A stretch of 37,987 bases of DNA, from NCBI GenBank assembly GCA_038118725.1, contig JAYOIK010000052.1:1-37987 (forward strand), in the 5' to 3' direction. The position numbers were made by a program, and so were the translations under genes. The notes beneath the pieces are model-generated. The model made no database searches. It worked only from the letters and a program-made list of their open reading frames with translations, and was not told where the DNA came from. The DNA is from JADHLJ01 sp038118725 (lineage in GTDB: Bacteria > Pseudomonadota > Alphaproteobacteria > Thalassobaculales > Thalassobaculaceae). This document shows, in pieces, positions 1 to 6,989 of this stretch. Within the stretch, counting starts at the first letter, position 1; each line of letters begins with the position of its first letter.

Positions 1-123
1 AAAGCAACCGATCCGCGCACGAGACAATCAGCCCTTGCCAAGGGGGCGTCCACATATGAATCTGATTCGCGTACCTTTGGGAATCCCGTTAATGAGTGTA
101 CGACCTAGGCGGAAGGTCGTTCC

Positions 124-471
124 TCAACCCTCGGTACCGAGCGTCACGAGAGGCTCCGACAGGAACACGCTCCCGTCTTCCAGTTTCACCGCGAACTCCT
201 GGAGCGCCGGAAGCCCCCAGCCGGGTCCGCAAACGCCGTCGGTTAGCCGGAACTTGGCCTTGTGTTGGGGACAGTGCAGCCAGCCATCCTCTATTCGTCC
301 CATGGCCAGACGCGCCGCCGCGTGCGGACAATTGCCCTGCAGCGCGCGGATTTCTCCGTCGATCCGAAGCAAAATCACGGCACGTCCTCCGGCCGCTATC
401 TCCAACGGTTCGGCTTCGGACACGTCGTCCGCTTGGGCGACGGCCCGCCATGAATGAGATGCAACATCCAT
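124..471 (-). CDS. Rieske [2Fe-2S] ferredoxin-like protein
   Basis: A 115-residue single-domain Rieske protein. The two cluster-binding boxes are C48-P-H50 and C67-P-Q-H70, the usual C-x-H and C-x-x-H pair, so it should bind a [2Fe-2S] cluster. There is no signal peptide or membrane segment, so it is probably a cytosolic electron carrier of the kind that feeds ring-hydroxylating or other non-heme oxygenases. No oxygenase partner lies next to it; a partner could be beyond the left window edge. The ATG at 471 has an AGGAGAG site seven bases upstream. It diverges from the FdrA-type operon across 84 bases. The family call is firm; the partner is unknown. Confidence 0.88.
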   Translation of the reverse strand: MDVASHSWRAVAQADDVSEAEPLEIAAGGRAVILLRIDGEIRALQGNCPHAAARLAMGRIEDGWLHCPQHKAKFRLTDGVCGPGWGLPALQEFAVKLEDGSVFLSEPLVTLGTEG

Positions 472-485
472 CGGGTGACTCTCCT

Positions 486-497
486 GATGACATCATC
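486..497. promoter_or_regulatory. short palindrome in divergent intergenic region
   Basis: GATGACATCATC has five-base inverted arms around a central CA. It lies between the divergent start codons at 471 and 556. It could be an operator half-site pair, but a 12-base palindrome in an 84-base gap is weak evidence. I see no convincing -35/-10 pair for either gene. Confidence 0.2.
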
Positions 498-555
498 GAA
501 GATAACGGCGCTAAATGCCAGAGCGGCGCCAAGCGGGACGGGAGTTATAGCAGGC

Positions 556-735
556 ATGACCGAGACGAGATTCAGCGATCTTTTGGATAGCCCGCTCGAG
601 GTTATCAATGTCGGCCTGGAAGGCTTCGCCGAGGAACTCCTCGCCGACGGGGGCGAGGTGGTGCATGTCGACTGGAGTCCTCCGGCGGGCGGTGACGTGG
701 AAATGGCCAAACTGCTCTCGAAGCTCGGCGCATGA
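556..735 (+). CDS. small protein resembling N-terminal domain of YahG-type DUF1116 proteins
   Basis: A 59-codon ORF with the segment VINVGLEGFAEEL and then VHVDWSPPAGGD. From memory, this pattern occurs as an N-terminal extension of longer DUF1116 proteins (the E. coli YahG type, about 50 residues longer than YlbE) or as part of FdrA-family proteins. Here it is a separate reading frame whose TGA overlaps the ATG of the DUF1116 gene (ATGA at 732-735), so the two are probably translationally coupled and the products likely associate. The ATG at 556 is chosen because the conserved part begins just after it; the open frame upstream back to 454 is unlike the family. Function: presumed small subunit of the carbamoyltransferase-like complex (inference). 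Confidence 0.72.
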   Translation: MTETRFSDLLDSPLEVINVGLEGFAEELLADGGEVVHVDWSPPAGGDVEMAKLLSKLGA

Positions 736-1994
736 GTGATATCGCGCACCGAATTGACCAGGCGAATGACGAAGCTCTTCGCCGGATGCTCGTGGGCGAG
801 CCGGTTCTGGTCGATGTGATCCCAGCCGCGGAGGCGATGCCCGCCTTGAAGGATCACATGATCCTGCATGCGGGTCCGCCGGTGAAATGGGAGGATATGT
901 GCGGACCGATGCGCGGCGCGGTTGCCGGTATCGCGATGTTCGAGGGCTGGGCGCCGGATCTGGAAACAGCCGCGCGGATGGCGGGCGAGGGGGCTTTCGA
1001 CTTCCAGCCCAATCACCATTTCGACGCCGTCGGTCCGATGACCGGCATGACGACCATCGGGCAACCGGTCATGGTGGTTGAGAACCGGGCCTTTGGCAAT
1101 CGCGCCTACTGCACGATCAACGAGGGTCTCGGCAAGGTGATGCGCTTTGGTGGCAATGACGCCGAAGTGCTCGACCGGCTGCGCTGGCTGCGGGACGATT
1201 TCGGCCCGGCGATGGGACGCGCGCTGCGGGCCGGCGACGGTATCCCGCTCAAGAGCCTGGTGGCCCGCGGGCTCACAATGGGCGATGAGATGCATCAGCG
1301 AAACGTAGGCTGCACCGGTCTGATGCTACGGGCCCTGTCACCCGCCATGGCCGAGACGGCATCCGACCTAGGCGCGCTCTCCAAGGCCTTGGCCTTTATC
1401 GGCGGCAATGATCAGTTCTTCCTGAATATCGCCATGGCCATGGGCAAGGCGATCATGGATCCGGTGCGCGGGATCGAGGCGTCCTCGATCGTGACCGCGA
1501 TGAGCCGCAACGGCACCGAGTTCGGTATTCGTGTCAGTGGCACCGGAGATACCTGGTTCACGGCGCCGGTGGAGATGCCCGAGGGCCTGTACTTTCCCGG
1601 GTTTACCGAGGCCGACGCCAATCCTGACATGGGAGATTCGACGATTGTCGAAACCGTCGGGCTCGGTGGTTTCGCCATGGGCGCCGCGCCGGCGGTCGCC
1701 GGCTTCGTCGGGGCCGGAAACGCCTCGGAGGCCGCGAACTTCACCCGCGCGATGGCCGAGATCACGTCGGGGCAAAACCCGGAATGGACGATCCCGGCAT
1801 TGGACTATCAGGGCGTGCCCAGCGGCATCGACATCCGGCGCGTGGTGGAGACCGGGCTGGCACCGACGATCAATACCGGTATCGCGCATCGAGAGCCCGG
1901 CATCGGACAAGTAGGGGCGGGGGTCGTCCGCGCGCCGCTCGCCTGTTTCCACCAGGCACTTCGGGCCTATGCCGAGAAAATGGGGGTGGCATGA
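732..1994 (+). CDS. DUF1116 protein, YlbE/AllG-like carbamoyltransferase subunit
   Basis: A 420-residue protein of the DUF1116 family. Recognisable conserved stretches are LHAGPPVKWEDMCGPM near residue 46, CTINEGLGKVMRFG near 127, GDEMHQRN near 185 and RRVVETGLAPTINTGIAH near 370. E. coli YlbE (AllG) has the same motifs and similar length; with FdrA and YlbF it has been assigned to the oxamate carbamoyltransferase step of anaerobic allantoin use. That substrate is family knowledge and is not shown here. The start ATG overlaps the stop of the preceding small ORF, and the stop overlaps the ATG of fdrA (ATGA at 1991-1994), so the operon is tightly coupled. Cytosolic; no membrane segments. Confidence 0.87.
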   Translation: MSDIAHRIDQANDEALRRMLVGEPVLVDVIPAAEAMPALKDHMILHAGPPVKWEDMCGPMRGAVAGIAMFEGWAPDLETAARMAGEGAFDFQPNHHFDAVGPMTGMTTIGQPVMVVENRAFGNRAYCTINEGLGKVMRFGGNDAEVLDRLRWLRDDFGPAMGRALRAGDGIPLKSLVARGLTMGDEMHQRNVGCTGLMLRALSPAMAETASDLGALSKALAFIGGNDQFFLNIAMAMGKAIMDPVRGIEASSIVTAMSRNGTEFGIRVSGTGDTWFTAPVEMPEGLYFPGFTEADANPDMGDSTIVETVGLGGFAMGAAPAVAGFVGAGNASEAANFTRAMAEITSGQNPEWTIPALDYQGVPSGIDIRRVVETGLAPTINTGIAHREPGIGQVGAGVVRAPLACFHQALRAYAEKMGVA

Positions 1995-3490
1995 GCGCGG
2001 TGGTCATCAATCGGGCGCGAAAGGGTCTCTATCTGGATTCGGTCGCGCTGATGCGCTTTTCCCGAACTATCGTCGCGCTGGATGGCGTCGAGGAGGCGGC
2101 GTTGATGATGGCGACGCCGGCCAATCTTGAGATCATGCGAGACGCCGGATTGTTGGATGGCGAGGCCGTTGGCGTCGGAGGCGGCGATCTGATGATCGCG
2201 ATCCGCGCGCGGGACGCCGATGCCGCCGAAAACGCGCTTGCGATGGCCGAGGGGCTGCTGGACCAACCGCGATCCGCCGCCGCGAACGGCGCGGCTTGGC
2301 GTCCACGGACCATTCGTACCGCGCTCGAACAACGGCCCGGGGCCAATCTCGCGCTTATCTCGGTGCCGGGTGATTTCGCCGTCTCGGAGGCTCGAAAGGC
2401 GATCCGACGCGGCCTTCACGCGATGATCTTTAGCGATAACGTACCGCTTGAAGAGGAAGTCGCCCTGAAACGGGAGGCGCGTGATCTCGGGCGCCTGGTC
2501 ATGGGGCCGGATTGCGGCACGGCGATCATCAACGGCACACCCATCGCCTTCGCCAATCGGGTGCCCAAGGGCGATGTCGGGATCATTGGCGCGTCGGGAA
2601 CCGGTATCCAGGAGGTGTCCTGTCTGATCGCGCGTCATGGCGGCGGCATTTCCCACGCGATCGGCGTGGGTGGGCGGGATCTTGGCGAGGCGGTCGGCGG
2701 AATTTCGACGCTGATGGCTCTGGACGCTCTCGCCAATGACGCTTCAACCAAACATATCGTCCTGATTTCCAAGCCGCCGTCGCCGTCGGTGATGGAGGCG
2801 GTGTCGGCCCGGGTCGCCGCGGTCGAGAAACCCGTGACCGTCTGCTTCATCGGCGCCGAGGCAGTCACGGTATCGTCCGACGTGGTGCAGACCTTTACCT
2901 TGAAAGACGCGGCGATGAGGGCCGTGGGTACTGAACCGGACGCGGCGGCGGTATGTCCGACCGTGCCCCTGAACGGAAAGAGACGCAAAATCCGGGGCCT
3001 GTTCTCGGGCGGCACGCTTTGCGCCGAGGCCCAGGCGATCATGCTTGGCGCCGGCGAGGATGTGGCGTCCAACGCGCCGATCCCCGGGGTTTCTCCCGTG
3101 GGGGACGGGGAGGGAATGATCACGCTCCTCGACCTCGGAGATGACGCCTATACACGGGGGCGACCGCATCCGATGATCGATCCGGAAGTGCGTGACGCGC
3201 CTATCGCCGCGACCTTCGAAGACCCTGAAGTCGCCGTTGTCCTGCTTGACCTGGTGATCGGCCTCGGCACGCATGCCGACCCCGCCGGGCATATCGTCCG
3301 ATCCGCGCGGCAAGTCTCGCCGGATGGTCGCCCGATCATCATTGCCTCGGTGACTGGAACGGACGCTGACCCGCAACGACGATCGGCTCAGGTCGCGGCA
3401 CTCGAGGGCGAGGGCGTGATCGTCGCGCCCACCAACGCCGATGCCGCGGTCTGGGCACTAGAAATCCTTGCCCGTAACCGGACGGCGTGA
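1991..3490 (+). CDS. fdrA: FdrA-family acyl-CoA synthetase-like protein
   Basis: A 499-residue FdrA homologue, related in fold to the succinyl-CoA synthetase alpha chain. The central Rossmann-like part contains GIIGASGTGIQEVSC near residue 196, followed by the glycine-rich IGVGGRDLGEAVGG segment and IVLISKPPSPSV. In E. coli FdrA is the third partner of YlbE and YlbF in the proposed oxamate carbamoyltransferase. The start at 1991 is fixed by the ATGA overlap with the upstream gene; the longer open frame from 1784 is out-of-family sequence. It ends about where the CoA-binding-type fold would end, and the family segment VINVGLE is encoded separately at 556-735. The substrate is not determined by the sequence. 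Confidence 0.88.
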   Translation: MSAVVINRARKGLYLDSVALMRFSRTIVALDGVEEAALMMATPANLEIMRDAGLLDGEAVGVGGGDLMIAIRARDADAAENALAMAEGLLDQPRSAAANGAAWRPRTIRTALEQRPGANLALISVPGDFAVSEARKAIRRGLHAMIFSDNVPLEEEVALKREARDLGRLVMGPDCGTAIINGTPIAFANRVPKGDVGIIGASGTGIQEVSCLIARHGGGISHAIGVGGRDLGEAVGGISTLMALDALANDASTKHIVLISKPPSPSVMEAVSARVAAVEKPVTVCFIGAEAVTVSSDVVQTFTLKDAAMRAVGTEPDAAAVCPTVPLNGKRRKIRGLFSGGTLCAEAQAIMLGAGEDVASNAPIPGVSPVGDGEGMITLLDLGDDAYTRGRPHPMIDPEVRDAPIAATFEDPEVAVVLLDLVIGLGTHADPAGHIVRSARQVSPDGRPIIIASVTGTDADPQRRSAQVAALEGEGVIVAPTNADAAVWALEILARNRTA

Positions 3491-4434
3491 TGGGTGGCGC
3501 CGCCGCCCGGGTCGCGCCGACGACCGCGTTCGAGGTTTTTGAGTTTCAAGCCACCCGGATCGGATGTGTCGCCGCCGATACCCTATCGACCGCGCGCACG
3601 GGTCGCGTCGCCGCCGTGTTCGACGGTGGTTTCTACATCCAGTTCGGTCCGGCCCTCGTTTTCCTGGGAGGTGTTGACCTGGCGTCCGGCCCTCTGAACC
3701 TCGCGACCTCGGCGCCTGGATCGACGCATTGGAACAGCGCCGGTCCACGGGTTGGTGATCCGGTCTTGGCTGGCGAGAGAAGTTTGATCGTGAAATCCCG
3801 GTTTCGCTTCGAGATCGGCTCGGCGCCGGTCTGGCGACCCGAGGGACGGCTATCGCCCTTACGACCGGAGGATCTGTCGCGAGGATTGGCCGGCTTTCGG
3901 GAGGCCGCGACAGGGCGCATCCCGATCGAAGGTTTGGGGGGCTCCATCGCGCGGTCGCGTGGCGCGGGGGAGACGGGGAGGGGTTTCGACGTCGCCGAAC
4001 CATCAATCGGCGCGCTGCGCTCCTGGTTGATCGATGCTTTCCGGAACCAGGACGCGACATGCCCGCTGGAGGTAGCGCGGTTGATCGGCCTCGGGCCAGG
4101 CTTGACGCCGTCCGGGGACGACTTGCTCGGTGGCGCGATGATCGCCGCTCATGCCATCGGAGAGAGCCCGGTGGCGGGGCGGCTATGGGACCGGATCCGG
4201 CCCGATCTGGCATTGACCGGCGTGATCTCCCGCGCGCATTTGCGTGCCGCCGGGGACGGGTTCGGTCATGAGGCGATCCATCGATTGCTGACGGCGATGC
4301 TAACCGGGCAAGCCGTTGGATATGGCCGCTTGATCGACGAGATTGATCGGATTGGTCACAGCTCGGGTTGGGATGCCCTCGCCGGCGTCGTGCTTGTTCT
4401 CGAGGCTTGGGTGGTCAGTCGATCTTCGCCATGA
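3490..4434 (+). CDS. DUF2877 protein, YlbF/AllH-like
   Basis: A 314-residue protein carrying the hallmark DUF2877 motif GLGPGLTPSGDDLLGG near residue 200, which looks like a nucleotide- or phosphate-binding turn. It is the fourth gene of the FdrA operon and matches E. coli YlbF (AllH). The start is either ATG at 3490, overlapping the fdrA stop by one base (TGATG), or the GTG just before it at 3487; ATG is preferred. Its 3' end overlaps the converging luciferase-like gene by 20 bases (4415-4434). No carbamate kinase gene follows, although one is expected if the complex makes carbamoyl phosphate for ATP synthesis; it may be elsewhere. Confidence 0.85.
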   Translation: MGGAAARVAPTTAFEVFEFQATRIGCVAADTLSTARTGRVAAVFDGGFYIQFGPALVFLGGVDLASGPLNLATSAPGSTHWNSAGPRVGDPVLAGERSLIVKSRFRFEIGSAPVWRPEGRLSPLRPEDLSRGLAGFREAATGRIPIEGLGGSIARSRGAGETGRGFDVAEPSIGALRSWLIDAFRNQDATCPLEVARLIGLGPGLTPSGDDLLGGAMIAAHAIGESPVAGRLWDRIRPDLALTGVISRAHLRAAGDGFGHEAIHRLLTAMLTGQAVGYGRLIDEIDRIGHSSGWDALAGVVLVLEAWVVSRSSP

Positions 4435-5371
4435 CGTCGCCCGCGAACTCCTCCAGCCTTTCGATGGTTCCGGCCAAGTCGTCGCCATCGCCGCCGATCA
4501 GAAAGTGTTGTAGGCCGACACGCCGATAGGCCTCGATATCGTCGACAATGGCCTGAGCGCTTCCGGTAAAGGTCATGCGCGCGCCGTCTCGGCCCTCTTG
4601 TTCCGGCCCGATGCGGCATTTGATCGCCAGGATCGCCGCGTCGATGGCGCCGGGATCGCGGCCCGCCGTCTCCGCCGCGCTCCGGACCCGGCCCAGGGAG
4701 GCGGCGTAGAGCTCCGGTGTGTCCAGCGGAATGCGGGGGTTCGCCGCGACCGGATACCAGCCGTCGCCGAGCCGTCCGGCTCGTTTGAGCGCTCCCTCGA
4801 CCTCGCCGCCGACCCAGATCGGCGGATGTGGGTGCTGGGCGCCCTTGGGCGCGAAAAGCAGGTTGTCGAAATCGACATGATTGCCTTGCTTGCGCGGCGC
4901 ATCGGCGGTCCAGAGCTCGCGAAACGCCTCGATATACTCCTCCGAGGCGGGCGCGCGGTTCTTGAACGCCGGCCCACCCAGTAGCGCGATTTCCTCGGCC
5001 ATCCAGCCGATACCAACCCCGGTGGTAAGCCGACCCTTGGAGAGCACGTCCAGGGTCGCCAGCATCTTCGCCGCCAGAACCGGTTGCCGGTGAGGCAGGA
5101 CCAGCACCGAGGTGAGCAGGCGGATACGGTCCGTCGCCGAGGCGACGAAACTCAGCGCCGTTATGGTTTCCAGGGAGACGCCGGTATCCTGGGCGAAGAA
5201 CTTTCCGGTCTCGGAATAGGGGTAGGCGCTGTCCACGTTGGTGGCCACGACCACATGGTCGCTCATGCCGAAATGCTCGTATCCGAGGGATTCGGCGGCG
5301 CGCGCGATGGCTTTCAGCGAATCGGGCTCGCCGGCGGTTCCCCGCGATCCGAAATGCAAACCGAATTTCAT
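4415..5371 (-). CDS. LLM-class flavin/F420-dependent oxidoreductase
   Basis: A 318-residue single-chain member of the luciferase-like monooxygenase superfamily (TIM barrel). The N-terminal MKFGLHFGSRG strand, the SLGYEHFGMSDHV segment (residues 29-41) and GRLTTGVGIGWMAEE are typical of F420- or FMN-dependent family members; the cofactor cannot be settled from this sequence. The ATG at 5371 follows an AGAGGAT site. It is the last of three minus-strand genes (hydroxylase, cupin, this gene) with gaps of 32 and 28 bases, so it is probably co-transcribed with them. The substrate is unknown; such enzymes often act on small xenobiotic-like or lipid substrates. Confidence 0.85.
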   Translation of the reverse strand: MKFGLHFGSRGTAGEPDSLKAIARAAESLGYEHFGMSDHVVVATNVDSAYPYSETGKFFAQDTGVSLETITALSFVASATDRIRLLTSVLVLPHRQPVLAAKMLATLDVLSKGRLTTGVGIGWMAEEIALLGGPAFKNRAPASEEYIEAFRELWTADAPRKQGNHVDFDNLLFAPKGAQHPHPPIWVGGEVEGALKRAGRLGDGWYPVAANPRIPLDTPELYAASLGRVRSAAETAGRDPGAIDAAILAIKCRIGPEQEGRDGARMTFTGSAQAIVDDIEAYRRVGLQHFLIGGDGDDLAGTIERLEEFAGDVMAKID

Positions 5372-5399
5372 GGGTTATCCTCTTGCTCGACCCACCCGG

Positions 5400-5744
5400 T
5401 CAATCGGCGCGTTCACCGCCGACGGGGATATTGTCGTAGACGCCGACGCCCTGAATGGTCAGGAACTTAAACGCCCCGTCATTCAAGCCGTGAACGTAAT
5501 GAGCCACGTTCGGCGGAACCTCGCAGCGCTCGCCCGGCTGTAGCACATGCTCGGCTCTGGGCGCGCGAGTCTCGACGACCATCGGACCTTCCAGACAGAC
5601 AAAGGAATCCGTGATCTCGGTATGAAAGTGCCAGGGGATGCATTGACCCGCATCCAGCGTGAGCACGGAAACCCGCATATCCGCGCCTTCCATGACGGAC
5701 TCGCGACCAGCGATCTCGGCGGCTTTGTAGGGACGGACTTCCAT
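5400..5744 (-). CDS. small cupin-domain protein
   Basis: A 114-residue single cupin. The first metal-binding motif shows WHFHTEITDSFVCLEG (residues 39-54), and the second is represented by LQPGERCEVPPNVAHYVHG. The histidines H40, H42 and H82 and a Glu/Asp fit a metal-binding beta barrel. Such single cupins are dioxygenases, isomerases or ligand sensors, and the sequence does not decide between these. The ATG at 5744 has GAGGAG five bases upstream. It sits between the hydroxylase and the luciferase-like oxidoreductase in one apparent operon, so a role in oxidising or isomerising the same substrate is possible (inference). Confidence 0.85.
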   Translation of the reverse strand: MEVRPYKAAEIAGRESVMEGADMRVSVLTLDAGQCIPWHFHTEITDSFVCLEGPMVVETRAPRAEHVLQPGERCEVPPNVAHYVHGLNDGAFKFLTIQGVGVYDNIPVGGERAD

Positions 5745-5776
5745 GTGACTCCTCGTGTTATCGAAGGCGGGCGATC

Positions 5777-6793
5777 CTAGCCCCGCCCATGCGCGGCGCG
5801 GCGGCGTTCCTTCATGAGCTTATGGCTTTCCTCGGTGCCGTCATGCAGCGAGCCGAACCATTTATCCAGCGGAACCGAGCCGTCGCCGCCGTAGTTGCAC
5901 TCGAAATATTTGTGATGAAGAAAGTGGAAATAGCGCTGACCCAGGGTCAGCTCGTGCTTGCCGTTCAGCAGGAACTTGTCGAACCCGACATGCCCCAGCG
6001 CGGGCGTAAGGCCAGTGGCCTGGACGTGGAAGATCGCGTGCAGCGGATGCGAGAGCAGAACCCAGTGCAACAGGATTCCGCTGAAATACAGCACATGCTC
6101 CGTCGGGTGCATCGACAGGCCCGACCAGGGGCCGATATTGACGTTCTTGTGGTGCAAATAATGCGCGTGCTTGTAGAGGAACGGCACGTGCAGCAGCCGG
6201 TGGACGAAGTAGAAATGCGCGTCCCGGATAAGCGGGATCGCCAGGAACAGGAAGACGAACCAGACCGGACTGGTCTCCCAGTTCAGGAACGGAATGAACT
6301 CATTGGCGAAAAGCCAGAGCGTGACGATTTCATAGGCGCTCCAGATGCCGACGCCGCTGACCACACTCCAGAACATATTGTCCTTGACCTGATCGCCGAA
6401 CAGGAAACGGCGGTGCTTGGTGTCGGGCCAGTGCTTGTTGTGCTTATAGGCGGTGCCTTGCGAGCGGCGGATATAGAACCACCAGTGCCAGCCGCCGAAG
6501 ATCAGGAAGGTCAGCCCGACATTTCGCACGACAATCCAGGCCATCCAATCAATCTGGAAGGTCTTCATCGTCGCCATCTCCGGCGTCAGGTAAAACCAGG
6601 TGACAAGCGCGAGCGCCATGAAACCGAGATTGCGTGGCAGGAAGTATCCGGGATAGCCGAACAGAAACTTCACGAAGGCGACCGGACGCGGCGGCCAGAC
6701 GAAAATCGGCGGCTGGGTGATCGGAACCGCGGGCGTGTAATCCTCGCCCGGTCCCGTGGTTTCGGTTTGACGATCAGCGGTTACATCAGCCAT
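5777..6793 (-). CDS. sterol desaturase / fatty acid hydroxylase superfamily protein
   Basis: A 338-residue integral membrane di-iron enzyme. The histidine clusters are visible as HFYFVHRLLH, HYLHHK, then HPTEH and finally HFLHHKYFECN, which together make the eight-histidine di-iron site of the fatty acid hydroxylase superfamily. Several hydrophobic segments precede and separate them. The product should hydroxylate or desaturate a lipid, sterol-like, hopanoid or carotenoid substrate using O2 and an electron donor at the inner membrane. The start ATG at 6793 has GGAGG nine bases upstream. It is the first gene of the hydroxylase-cupin-oxidoreductase group. The superfamily is certain; the substrate is not visible. 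Confidence 0.9.
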   Translation of the reverse strand: MADVTADRQTETTGPGEDYTPAVPITQPPIFVWPPRPVAFVKFLFGYPGYFLPRNLGFMALALVTWFYLTPEMATMKTFQIDWMAWIVVRNVGLTFLIFGGWHWWFYIRRSQGTAYKHNKHWPDTKHRRFLFGDQVKDNMFWSVVSGVGIWSAYEIVTLWLFANEFIPFLNWETSPVWFVFLFLAIPLIRDAHFYFVHRLLHVPFLYKHAHYLHHKNVNIGPWSGLSMHPTEHVLYFSGILLHWVLLSHPLHAIFHVQATGLTPALGHVGFDKFLLNGKHELTLGQRYFHFLHHKYFECNYGGDGSVPLDKWFGSLHDGTEESHKLMKERRRAAHGRG

Positions 6794-6810
6794 GACGCGT
6801 GGCCTCCATT

Positions 6811-6846
6811 CCCATGCCCGGTCCCATGCCCGGTCCCATTCCCGGC
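6811..6846. repeat. 12-bp tandem repeat (2 perfect + 1 degenerate unit)
   Basis: CCCATGCCCGGT occurs at 6811-6822 and again at 6823-6834, followed by CCCATTCCCGGC at 6835-6846. The array lies 18 bases upstream of the hydroxylase ATG, in the 196-base divergent region shared with the amine oxidase gene. It is not in frame with a plausible N-terminal extension of the hydroxylase. It could be a slippage-prone tract that alters spacing of regulatory elements or the 5' leader. Confidence 0.75.
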
Positions 6847-6989
6847 GGCTTTCACCGTCCTTGGGCCCACAGTTTACGCCAAACAGCCTGTTCTAGCCAA
6901 TCGACGGTGTGATTCCCGATGTCGGTTTCGTGCTAGTGTGGGCGCGCGTGAACCATCGGCTCGAGAATATCCGCGGGAGAAGCAAAGCC

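Noticed and set aside
396..1295. 299-codon minus-strand open frame overlapping the DUF1116 gene
   Set aside because: It crosses the Rieske start and runs antisense to two coupled genes; no recognisable features.
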